From Nitrospiraceae bacterium (GTDB taxonomy: Bacteria; Nitrospirota; Nitrospiria; Nitrospirales; UBA8639): 5,074 nt of DNA. A program made the position numbers and the translations under genes. The stretch spans positions 1 to 5,074 of the forward strand of contig DOFS01000255.1 in the NCBI GenBank assembly GCA_003523945.1, given 5' to 3'. The notes under the pieces are model-generated. The model saw only the letters and a program-made list of their open reading frames with translations. It did not search any database and was not told the DNA's origin. This document shows, piece after piece, positions 1 to 5,074 of this stretch (position 1 is its first letter; each line of letters starts with the position of its first letter).

Positions 1-228
1 TTTGTCATCCCCGTGGATAAATGGGTTGATAGGGAATTTAAATCCCGGTTGTCAGAAGTTCTACTCGGACCTTCCAGCCGACTTCCCGAATTTTTCAGAC
101 CTGAAACGTACCGCCCGGTAGTAGAAGCTTTTTGTACGGGACGCCCTCATCACGCTATTTCTCGGGCAGGGTTGTATCAACGGGCCATTATGTTACTAGC
201 CGTCCAATTAGCCCTATGCGATAGGTAG
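1..228 (+). CDS. Asparagine-synthetase-like amidotransferase (AsnB family), C-terminal end only
   Basis: The frame is already open at base 1 and ends at TAG 226-228, so only the last 75 residues are seen and the start lies outside the window. The visible part opens with FVIPVDKW, which matches the (F/G)xVPxDxW segment near the end of the asparagine synthase domain. A stretch around residues 31-41 (FFRPETYRPVV) and the GRPHH turn at 47-51 follow, matching the family's 'Y/FxP..v..l...H..G..(D/N)H' tail, then a closing hydrophobic helix. Family members transfer ammonia from glutamine to an ATP-activated carboxylate. In polysaccharide clusters they are thought to amidate sugar acids or similar groups. 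The catalytic N-terminal cysteine and the SGGxDS ATP-binding loop would be upstream and cannot be checked. The closing helix lacks the common Trp of this family, so assignment rests on a short stretch. The next gene starts 290 bases downstream. Confidence 0.72.
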   Translation, partial: FVIPVDKWVDREFKSRLSEVLLGPSSRLPEFFRPETYRPVVEAFCTGRPHHAISRAGLYQRAIMLLAVQLALCDR

Positions 229-365
229 GGCGGGTTCGGTATTCAGTCGTCTTGCTGATGAGGTGGGAATCTCCTTCATGGAAAGCCTTTTCCCGGCCTC
301 TGAAGAGGCTTCAATGTTTGATTCCGTAGTGGCTGACTGATAACCCACGGCCTCTACCTCACCTA

Positions 366-392
366 TCCTCTCCTTACAAAGGAGCGGATTTT
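366..392 (+). terminator. Hairpin with short T run, possible intrinsic terminator of the AsnB-like gene
   Basis: The arms TCCTCTCCTT (366-375) and AAGGAGCGGA (379-388) pair at 9 of 10 positions around a three-base ACA loop, and TTTT follows at 389-392. The T run is short, and the hairpin lies 138 bases beyond the AsnB-like stop codon, so termination would be weak. The near-symmetric CCTCTCCTT/AAGGAG form also resembles interspersed palindromic elements that occur between genes in many bacteria. A repeat unit is therefore the main alternative reading. Confidence 0.4.
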
Positions 393-506
393 GAAGCCGA
401 TTTATATCGAAAGAGGAGCACGAAAATGGGAGTGATCTACGGAAAATCATGATGAATCAATTTTTTAGGTCAGAGTATTTGTGGATTTCGGTTGCTCTCG
501 AAGTTT

Positions 507-511
507 AAGGA
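507..511 (+). promoter_or_regulatory. Ribosome binding site that fixes the polymerase/ligase start
   Basis: AAGGA lies seven bases before ATG 519-521, an ideal spacing. The same frame could also open at TTG 492, but no purine-rich stretch lies at the right distance before it. ATG 519 is therefore preferred, which removes nine residues from the longest possible protein. The stop codon TAA of the upstream mini-ORF (506-508) overlaps this site. Confidence 0.75.
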
Positions 512-518
512 AAAATGT

Positions 519-2012
519 ATGGCTAAGATAAGTCCACCTACTTCACCCTCAATCCGAAAACCGGGAAGTTCGGGTTCCGCCAAAGAGGCTGAACTGAAGG
601 CCAAAGAAAAGAATGGCCAACTGATTTGGCCTATCCTCATAAAAGTAATGATTTGTGTAATCCCCGCCATGGGGTTGGTTGGAATGGGGAAATTATTTGC
701 CGGTGGAAAAATTTTCTTTGTTTTTTTGCTACTGTTTCTTGCGTATTATGTAATGTCTGGAAAACCGTTAAGTTTTTTTGCCTTGTCCATATCAGTCCTT
801 CCCGTTTTGGCGTTTTTGCGTGGTGGTTTGTTCTACAACTCGGTAATAGCTATTTTGGGGGTGGGACTTGCTCTCAGGCTTTTTAAAAGCCCTCAAAAGT
901 TTTTTCGATTATGGAACAATCTTCCGTTGCGTTGGCTTCTGATTGTTGGGGTATTGTATTGGGGGGGGGCTTTTATTTTGACGAGGAGCTATTCTTCTGG
1001 CCTTATGATATTGGAGCTTGGATTCAGTGCCGGAATCGTGTATCTCCTTGCTGAACAACGAAGATTCCTTTCCACGGCATTTATTGGTGCGGGCATCTCC
1101 GTGTTCGCAATCGGGTTGGCATTATTAGGATATGGGTCGCCACGTCTGGTCGAAGTTGTAATTGAAGGTGTAACCTTCGGAAATCCTATCAATTTCGGTA
1201 TTCCGGCGGCGTTTATCCTGCTGTATTCAATTGTGGACGATGGGAAATGGCTGTTTTTGCACAATTCGCCCTCTGTTCGTCGAGCATTTGGGGGAACAGC
1301 CTTTATTTTTTTACTCCTCTCAACATCGCGAGGCAGTTGGGCTGTTACCGTCGTGGGTGTAATCATCATGCTACTGTTTTCTAAAGCCCGAATGAAAATG
1401 AGAATACTATTGTCCTTATTGGTCATGGTTGTTCTCCTGCTTGGTTTCCTTTTGACGGAAAAGGGGGCAACATTAAACGAATGGTTTGACAAGGCTACGA
1501 GCGACGATAGAAGTATGGCGGAAAAAACTTCTGGGCGTTTCGACATGTGGATCCTTTTTCCGAAAGTTCTGCAAGATTCACCAATTTTGGGCTTTGGTCC
1601 TGGCTCTGGGCCAAAGGTATTTGCTGACTATGCTATCTCTGATCCTAATGTGGGATTCAAACCCGGCCTTGAAATGGCATGGCATTCCTTGTATCTCCAT
1701 GTGGGTGTTGAGACTGGGCTTATCGGCCTCATTCTATTAACGGTTTTCCTTATCACCATAGTGAGAATGGGACTTGTCCATCGGCGTATGACGGGTGAGG
1801 TAGGCCCGCTGTTGGGCGTACCGTGTTTTATGACGATTGGTCTTTCCGTTTCTGCTTTTGACCCATTGTCTGGGCTTTTCTTAGGTATGGCGTTGCTGGG
1901 GAACAGGCGGGTGGAAAAGGTACAACGACAAAAATGGTTGAAACCCCAAGCAGATAGAGTAAAAACGGATAGCCCCACAAATTCCCCAAACCACAAGGTT
2001 GTCAGTCCCTGA
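519..2012 (+). CDS. O-antigen ligase/polymerase family membrane protein (Wzy_C type)
   Basis: This 497-residue protein has about 11-13 hydrophobic spans, from about residue 35 to about 460. A hydrophilic Ser/Pro/Lys-rich tail fills residues 1-34. Family signs, numbered from ATG 519, are the SRG motif at 270-272 just before a membrane span, a long hydrophilic loop at about 314-391 and SGRFDMW at 338-344. SPILGFGPGSG follows at 354-364, and HSLYLHVGVETGLIG at 389-403 matches the H(S/N)xxLxxxxExGxxG signature. Members either polymerise lipid-linked repeat units (Wzy) or ligate glycan to lipid A core or protein (WaaL/PglL-like). They act at the periplasmic face of the inner membrane, with the large loop holding the key Arg and His residues. 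Sequence alone does not separate polymerase from ligase. The two glycosyltransferases downstream support a glycan-assembly role. Nine G in a row at 961-969 encode part of Trp-Gly-Gly and make the frame prone to slippage. An alternative start is TTG 492. Confidence 0.88.
   Translation: MAKISPPTSPSIRKPGSSGSAKEAELKAKEKNGQLIWPILIKVMICVIPAMGLVGMGKLFAGGKIFFVFLLLFLAYYVMSGKPLSFFALSISVLPVLAFLRGGLFYNSVIAILGVGLALRLFKSPQKFFRLWNNLPLRWLLIVGVLYWGGAFILTRSYSSGLMILELGFSAGIVYLLAEQRRFLSTAFIGAGISVFAIGLALLGYGSPRLVEVVIEGVTFGNPINFGIPAAFILLYSIVDDGKWLFLHNSPSVRRAFGGTAFIFLLLSTSRGSWAVTVVGVIIMLLFSKARMKMRILLSLLVMVVLLLGFLLTEKGATLNEWFDKATSDDRSMAEKTSGRFDMWILFPKVLQDSPILGFGPGSGPKVFADYAISDPNVGFKPGLEMAWHSLYLHVGVETGLIGLILLTVFLITIVRMGLVHRRMTGEVGPLLGVPCFMTIGLSVSAFDPLSGLFLGMALLGNRRVEKVQRQKWLKPQADRVKTDSPTNSPNHKVVSP
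961..969 (+). repeat. Homopolymeric G9 tract inside the polymerase/ligase gene
   Basis: Nine consecutive G are read as part of TGG GGG GGG GCT (Trp-Gly-Gly-Ala, about residues 148-151 from ATG 519) within a membrane span. Gain of one G would lead to TGA at 1052-1054, and loss of one G to TGA at 979-981. Either slip truncates the protein in its first third. Such tracts act as contingency switches in surface-glycan genes of Campylobacter, Helicobacter and Neisseria. Whether this one varies is inference. Confidence 0.9.
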
Positions 2013-2357
2013 TTTTCTGGATGTATTCAAAATGATGCTCAACCGGTAGAGAATTGAATCTGTTTCCCGGTTAAATCAGTTGCCGGTTCTTACAGCGACG
2101 ATTTGGGAGGCTAACGGAACAGGGCACCCATAACCATTACTAGGCCACTCAATTACATAAGAATGGAACACATGATCATGTGTGTTGATGGCTGGCAGAG
2201 AGCCTTCGGTATCTGTTCGTGCCATTAGAAGAAAGATTCCCCTGGAAATTGGAATGACAGGGTTCATCAGGGAAGAATGCGAACAAGGTATTCCTGGACC
2301 GCATAAGTGGCATTGAAGATTGGATCTTGAACGGTTAATTCATAAGGAACTTAAAAT
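2013..2357. other. Intergenic region of 345 bases without a convincing gene
   Basis: No ORF here resembles a known family. The longest + strand reading is a 42-codon frame from ATG 2188 to TGA 2314-2316 (opening MAGREPSVSV). It has no clear ribosome binding site. A 63-codon minus-strand frame at 2076-2267 is equally unrecognisable. Visible structure is a perfect 16-bp palindrome at 2168-2183 and an inverted pair AACCGG (2040-2045) / CCGGTT (2067-2072) 27 bases after the upstream stop. No strong intrinsic terminator or sigma70 promoter is visible. The ribosome binding site of the next gene (AAGGA, 2344-2348) lies at its end. The region may be regulatory or may hold decayed coding sequence. Confidence 0.5.
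2168..2183. repeat. Perfect 16-bp palindrome in the gap before the first glycosyltransferase
   Basis: ACACATGATCATGTGT reads the same on both strands with no central spacer, about 175 bases upstream of the next start. Perfect symmetry without a loop fits a dimeric DNA-binding protein site better than an RNA hairpin. No regulator is known from this window, so the operator role is only a possibility. Confidence 0.5.
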
Positions 2358-3548
2358 ATGGCATTCCAGGATACAATTAAGACATTGGTCATAATCACGA
2401 ACGTTCGACATTATGAAGTTTCGGGAAAGTTATACGCGTCCGGTCCTTATACATTACAGATTCAACCTTTGGCTGATCTGTTTGAGAAAGTATTGATAGC
2501 AGCACCATGTCAAAAGGGGCTCCCTCCCAGCGATTGTCTCCCCTTCGCCAACGAAAATATTTTGATTTTGCCACAAAAAGAGAGTGGAGGACGAACTTTT
2601 TGGGAAAAGTTTTTGCTTGTCGTCAATGTGCCGAGACATGTGGTGGAATTGTGTAGGGCCATGCTAAAGGGTGACGTCATTCAGGTTCGTTGCCCCTGTA
2701 ACCTTGGTTTATTGGGAACTATTCTGGCACCACTGTTCTCCAAGTATTTAATAGCCAATTATGCCGGCCAGTGGAATAATTTTGTGGGAGAGCCTTTATC
2801 CTCTCGCTTGGAGCGGTTCATTTTGCGTTCCTGGTGGTGGCGAAATGGTTTAGTACTTGTGTATGGAGGTGGATCTAATCAGCCCAAGCAAATTATCCCG
2901 TTTTTCGCTTCCACTATGACGGCCAAACAAGTGCAGCGGGGGATTGAAGTAGCATCCCAAAAGCGGTTCGAGCTTCCGTTGCAAATTGTTTTTGTGGGAA
3001 GATTGGTGCCACCCAAAGGAGTGGAGATTCTACTGCGGGCTGCCGGTGTTCTGCGAAAACAAAATATTCCGTTCCAGTTATCAATCGTGGGGGATGGACC
3101 GGACCGTCCCCGGCTTGAAAGTATTGTGCATCAGCTGGATTTGGTGGGACTGGTTCACTTTGTTGGCCCTCTTCCTTATGAGGAAGTGATGGGCTGGTAT
3201 GAAAAGGCCCATGTGTTAGTCCTGCCTACCAAAACCGAGGGTTTCCCCAAAGTTCTCGTGGAGGCGATGTGTTATGGTGTGGTATGTGTAGCCACTGACA
3301 CTGGATTGATTTCGTGGATGCTGAAGGAGAGAGGTATTGTCTTTCCCTATGGAGACGTTGATGCTTTGGGAGCCCATTTGCGATGTATCATGGAAGACGC
3401 TTCGATGGTTCAACGACTTTCAAAAGAGGCTAGTGCTTGGGCAAAAAATTATTCTATTGAAGGAGTTCGAGAGACTTTAAGTCGTTTATTTCTGGAGCGT
3501 TGGAATTACAGTTTCTTGAATGAGAAGGATAAAGACAATTTGGAATGA
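2358..3548 (+). CDS. Glycosyltransferase family 4 (GT-B fold), first of two
   Basis: The 396-residue protein starts at ATG 2358, nine bases after AAGGA (2344-2348). The N-terminal half (1-200) is the acceptor-side domain. It opens with a beta strand, VIITNVRHYE (11-20), then KLYASGPYTLQI (24-35). The C-terminal Rossmann domain carries the standard GT4 donor-binding blocks. These are FVGRLVPPKG at 212-221 (Arg215 and Lys220 expected to contact the nucleotide-sugar phosphates), LSIVGDGPDRPRLE at 241-254, and VHFVGPLPYEEV at 266-277. TEGFPKVLVEAM at 293-304 holds the EX7E pair Glu294 and Glu302. There is no membrane span or signal peptide, so it should work in the cytoplasm or at the inner face of the membrane as a retaining transferase. 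It would add one sugar to the lipid-linked repeat unit. Donor and acceptor cannot be read from sequence. Length is normal and the gene looks intact. It is separated by 345 bases from the gene before and 353 from the one after. Confidence 0.93.
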   Translation: MAFQDTIKTLVIITNVRHYEVSGKLYASGPYTLQIQPLADLFEKVLIAAPCQKGLPPSDCLPFANENILILPQKESGGRTFWEKFLLVVNVPRHVVELCRAMLKGDVIQVRCPCNLGLLGTILAPLFSKYLIANYAGQWNNFVGEPLSSRLERFILRSWWWRNGLVLVYGGGSNQPKQIIPFFASTMTAKQVQRGIEVASQKRFELPLQIVFVGRLVPPKGVEILLRAAGVLRKQNIPFQLSIVGDGPDRPRLESIVHQLDLVGLVHFVGPLPYEEVMGWYEKAHVLVLPTKTEGFPKVLVEAMCYGVVCVATDTGLISWMLKERGIVFPYGDVDALGAHLRCIMEDASMVQRLSKEASAWAKNYSIEGVRETLSRLFLERWNYSFLNEKDKDNLE

Positions 3549-3901
3549 GGCCTTATGTTGTGTGCTAATGTAGTTGGTTTTGTAGCCTTACTGATTCCGT
3601 GGTTGCCGGGGTTTAGTAAATGGTGCTGAATTTTTCGATTAATCTGAGCAGAAATAAATCTGAGGCGAATGGCCGAAAGCAGACCTACGCCAGTACAAGA
3701 AATTTCTGAATGGTCGTATTCACCATTCAAAATATTAATCCACTCTGACACTGGAACAGTTGGGCCGCACATGCGGTGGGTTTCCAAATTGCCATTGCAA
3801 AGTCTTCGAGTTTCCGGTAGTGGCTGGAGTTTTGCGTTGAATGTGAAGTTTCGGTTCTACAATTTAAAATATCAATGCGTTTGTATCAATAGGTTTCGGT
3901 A
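3549..3901. other. Intergenic region of 353 bases with short open frames, possibly a decayed gene
   Basis: Three consecutive short + frames cover most of this gap. ATG 3555 to TGA 3627-3629 encodes 24 residues with a hydrophobic core (NVVGFVALLIPWLPGF). ATG 3620 to TGA 3707-3709 encodes 29 residues. ATG 3669 to TAA 3900-3902 encodes 77 residues (opening MAESRPTPVQEISEW) and overlaps the next start by one base. Only the first has a nearby purine-rich sequence (GAGG 3547-3550, spacing four, short). None matches a family I know. The stretch also holds an 8-bp hairpin at 3707-3729 (arms TGAATGGT and ACCATTCA, seven-base loop) without a T run, and a 10-bp palindrome AGAAATTTCT at 3698-3707. The pattern fits a frameshifted relic or plain non-coding DNA. 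Confidence 0.4.
3837..3863 (+). promoter_or_regulatory. Weak sigma70-like promoter candidate before the second glycosyltransferase
   Basis: TTGAAT (3837-3842, four of six to the -35 consensus) and TACAAT (3858-3863, five of six to the -10 consensus) are separated by 15 bases, two fewer than ideal. Transcription would begin near 3870, about 30 bases before ATG 3902. The long gap upstream makes a separate promoter plausible, but matches of this quality also arise by chance in AT-rich DNA. Confidence 0.22.
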
Positions 3902-5029
3902 ATGAAAAAACCCTGTGGTGTGTTACACCTTACAGATACACTCGTGGCTGGCGGTAAAGAGCGGGTAGTTGTCAATTTGGTGAATCATCTCCAAAGAGAA
4001 TGGTTTCAGCCATTATTGTGTACAACAAGGCGCGAAGGCCCCTTATCGAAAGAACTAGCGAACGATGTCATCACGCTTCATTTGAGGCGTCGACACCTGC
4101 TGGATTTGAAAGCACTAAAGCTCCTGGTTTTGTTTATACGTAAGCACAATGTTCAGATTCTTCATGCCCATGGTCCATCCGTATTTGTAGCGACGATCGC
4201 GGGGTTTTTCCCACCTTTTCCTGCGGTAGTGTGGCATATTCATGACGGAGGCATGGCAGATTCAGGCACGCCCTCATTGGCTTATAGATTAATGGCAAGA
4301 CGTGCAAAGGGAATAATTACCGTTAATCAGGCTTTAGCCGATTGGGTCTGCCAATCATTGCTTATGCCTTCAGATCGAGTCAGATATATTCCCAACTTTA
4401 TTGGAGCATATAATGGAATAAGATCAAAGACAACCCTTCCCGGCCATGAGGGTTATAGAATAGTTTGTCTGGCAAATCTTCTCCCGGTAAAGGATCACGC
4501 AACTCTCCTTTGCGCAATGTCACATGTCATTCAGGAGAATTCCAAGGCCCATCTGGTTCTGGTCGGCTCTACTGGCGATTTAGATTGTCTCAGGGCCATT
4601 GAAAATGAAATTTCAATGGGCGGGTTGACCCAACACATTTCTATTCTAGGATATCGAAAGGATGTATTGAGCATACTCAGAGCTTGTGACATTGGGGTGC
4701 TCAGTTCGAAGGCGGAAGGATTCCCCATGGCGCTTCTTGAATATGGTATGGCAGAACTTCCAACTGTTGCCACTCAGGTGGGGCAATGTCCAGAGGTTTT
4801 AGATTACGGGCGGGCGGGCATGTTAGTCCCACCAGGTTCGCCAGATCAGTTGGCTCAAGCGCTGACGGAATTGTTGCGGTCACCTGAGCGGCGTCACGAG
4901 CTGGGAAAACAATTGAACCTTCATGTTCAAGAAACGTATAACCAACAACGTATTCTTGGAAATTTCTGTCAATTTTATAAAATGGTATTAAGCGGATCAG
5001 AGGATACCGTTTCTTCTTCAGGGCGTTGA
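3902..5029 (+). CDS. Glycosyltransferase family 4 (GT-B fold), second of two
   Basis: The 375-residue protein starts at ATG 3902. The ribosome binding site is weak (AGGT 3891-3894, spacing seven), and the start overlaps by one base the TAA of an upstream 77-codon frame. The N-terminal domain opens with VLHLTDTLVAGGKERVVVNL (7-26), the glycine-rich 'GG.ERvv.nL' loop typical of GT4 enzymes. HAHGPSVFVA (88-97) and WHIHD (111-115) follow at the inter-domain cleft. The C-terminal domain has VCLANLLPVKDH at 188-199 (Lys197 in the phosphate-binding position, with Asn in place of the usual Arg) and HLVLVGSTGDLDCL at 217-230. AEGFPMALLEYG at 271-282 holds the EX7E pair Glu272 and Glu280. No membrane span is seen, so it is probably a cytoplasmic retaining transferase acting on the same glycan as the first. 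It is clearly not a recent duplicate of that gene, because conservation is limited to fold motifs. Sugar specificity is unknown. Length is normal and the gene is intact. Confidence 0.93.
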   Translation: MKKPCGVLHLTDTLVAGGKERVVVNLVNHLQREWFQPLLCTTRREGPLSKELANDVITLHLRRRHLLDLKALKLLVLFIRKHNVQILHAHGPSVFVATIAGFFPPFPAVVWHIHDGGMADSGTPSLAYRLMARRAKGIITVNQALADWVCQSLLMPSDRVRYIPNFIGAYNGIRSKTTLPGHEGYRIVCLANLLPVKDHATLLCAMSHVIQENSKAHLVLVGSTGDLDCLRAIENEISMGGLTQHISILGYRKDVLSILRACDIGVLSSKAEGFPMALLEYGMAELPTVATQVGQCPEVLDYGRAGMLVPPGSPDQLAQALTELLRSPERRHELGKQLNLHVQETYNQQRILGNFCQFYKMVLSGSEDTVSSSGR

Positions 5030-5074
5030 TGCAATTGAAGGTTTTTGCATAAAAATATGGTCTTATTTTTCCCG

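Larger units (their letters stand above)
229..518. other. Intergenic/leader region between the AsnB-like gene and the polymerase/ligase gene
   Basis: No full gene is supported here. The stretch holds a hairpin with a following T run (366-392) and a very good ribosome binding site (AGAGGAG, 412-418) serving an eight-codon ORF at 426-452. That ORF overlaps a second mini-ORF at 449-508 by ATGA. Frame 2 is open from 212 to 340 and closes with tandem stops TGA-TAA. Its last 20 or so residues (from ATG 278, MESLFPASEEASMFDSVVAD) look protein-like, but I recognise no family and there is no good ribosome binding site. It may be chance or a decayed gene end. No sigma70 promoter stands out. Confidence 0.5.

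Noticed and set aside
322..335. Similar stretch TTCCG-TAGTGGCTG here and at 3812-3826 in two separate gaps
   Set aside because: Only about 14 bases match, with a one-base gap and no extension on either side. This is close to what chance gives in a 5-kb comparison.
214..450. Minus-strand frame of 78 codons
   Set aside because: No recognisable family and no ribosome binding site found. Its LLCKERIGE segment is simply the hairpin at 366-388 read in translation.
721..779. Two T7 runs (721-727 and 773-779) as further slippage tracts
   Set aside because: Seven T in Phe/Leu codons is common in membrane-protein genes of this base composition, and is far less unusual than the G9 tract.
989..1546. 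Minus-strand frame of 185 codons
   Set aside because: It lies wholly opposite the well-supported polymerase/ligase gene, and its Ser/Thr/Arg/Asn-rich product has the look of a shadow of a hydrophobic coding sequence.
2313..2357. Promoter-like TTGAAG/TTAATT and TTGAAC/TAAAAT pairs before the first glycosyltransferase
   Set aside because: The first -10 matches only three of six positions. The second would put the start of transcription past the ribosome binding site.
3506..3787. Minus-strand frame of 93 codons overlapping the end of the first glycosyltransferase
   Set aside because: It has no recognisable motif, overlaps a solid gene on the other strand and runs against the direction of every gene in the locus.
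5029..5074. TGATG overlap opening MQLKVFA and a later ATG 5057 (MVLFFP) as a possible next gene
   Set aside because: The first stops after seven residues. The second has no ribosome binding site at a usable distance, and only six codons are visible.

Overview
The window is a stretch of a bacterial cell-surface polysaccharide locus (O-antigen, capsule or exopolysaccharide). All convincing genes are on the + strand. The base composition is moderate, with A+T a little above G+C by eye. A Wzy/WaaL-type membrane protein next to GT4 glycosyltransferases and an asparagine-synthetase-like amidotransferase suggests a Gram-negative, but no marker here fixes the genus. I did not recognise a species.

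Layout: 1-228 is the 3' end of an asparagine-synthetase-like (AsnB family) gene cut by the left edge. 229-518 is a leader region with a hairpin followed by a short T run, and two tiny overlapping ORFs ending at the next gene's ribosome binding site. 519-2012 is a polytopic O-antigen ligase/polymerase-family protein (Wzy_C type) carrying a run of nine G inside the coding sequence. 2013-2357 has no convincing gene but holds a perfect 16-bp palindrome. 2358-3548 is a family 4 glycosyltransferase. 3549-3901 has no convincing gene but holds several short open frames, one of which ends in a TAATG overlap with the next start. 3902-5029 is a second, different GT4 glycosyltransferase. 5030-5074 is too short to interpret.

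How they would work together (family knowledge plus inference): the two GT4 enzymes add sugars on the cytoplasmic face to a lipid-linked repeat unit. The multi-spanning protein then polymerises the exported units or ligates the glycan to its acceptor at the periplasmic face. The AsnB-like enzyme would amidate a sugar acid or similar substrate, as such genes often do in polysaccharide clusters. Flippase, initiating transferase and chain-length regulator are not in this window.

The most interesting signal is the G9 tract in the polymerase/ligase gene. A one-base slip in either direction gives an early stop, so the tract could act as an on/off switch for surface glycan. I found no CRISPR array, tRNA, rRNA, intact insertion sequence or clearly new system. 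The gaps of about 290-350 bases between genes are long for one tight operon; they could hold separate promoters or the remains of decayed genes.
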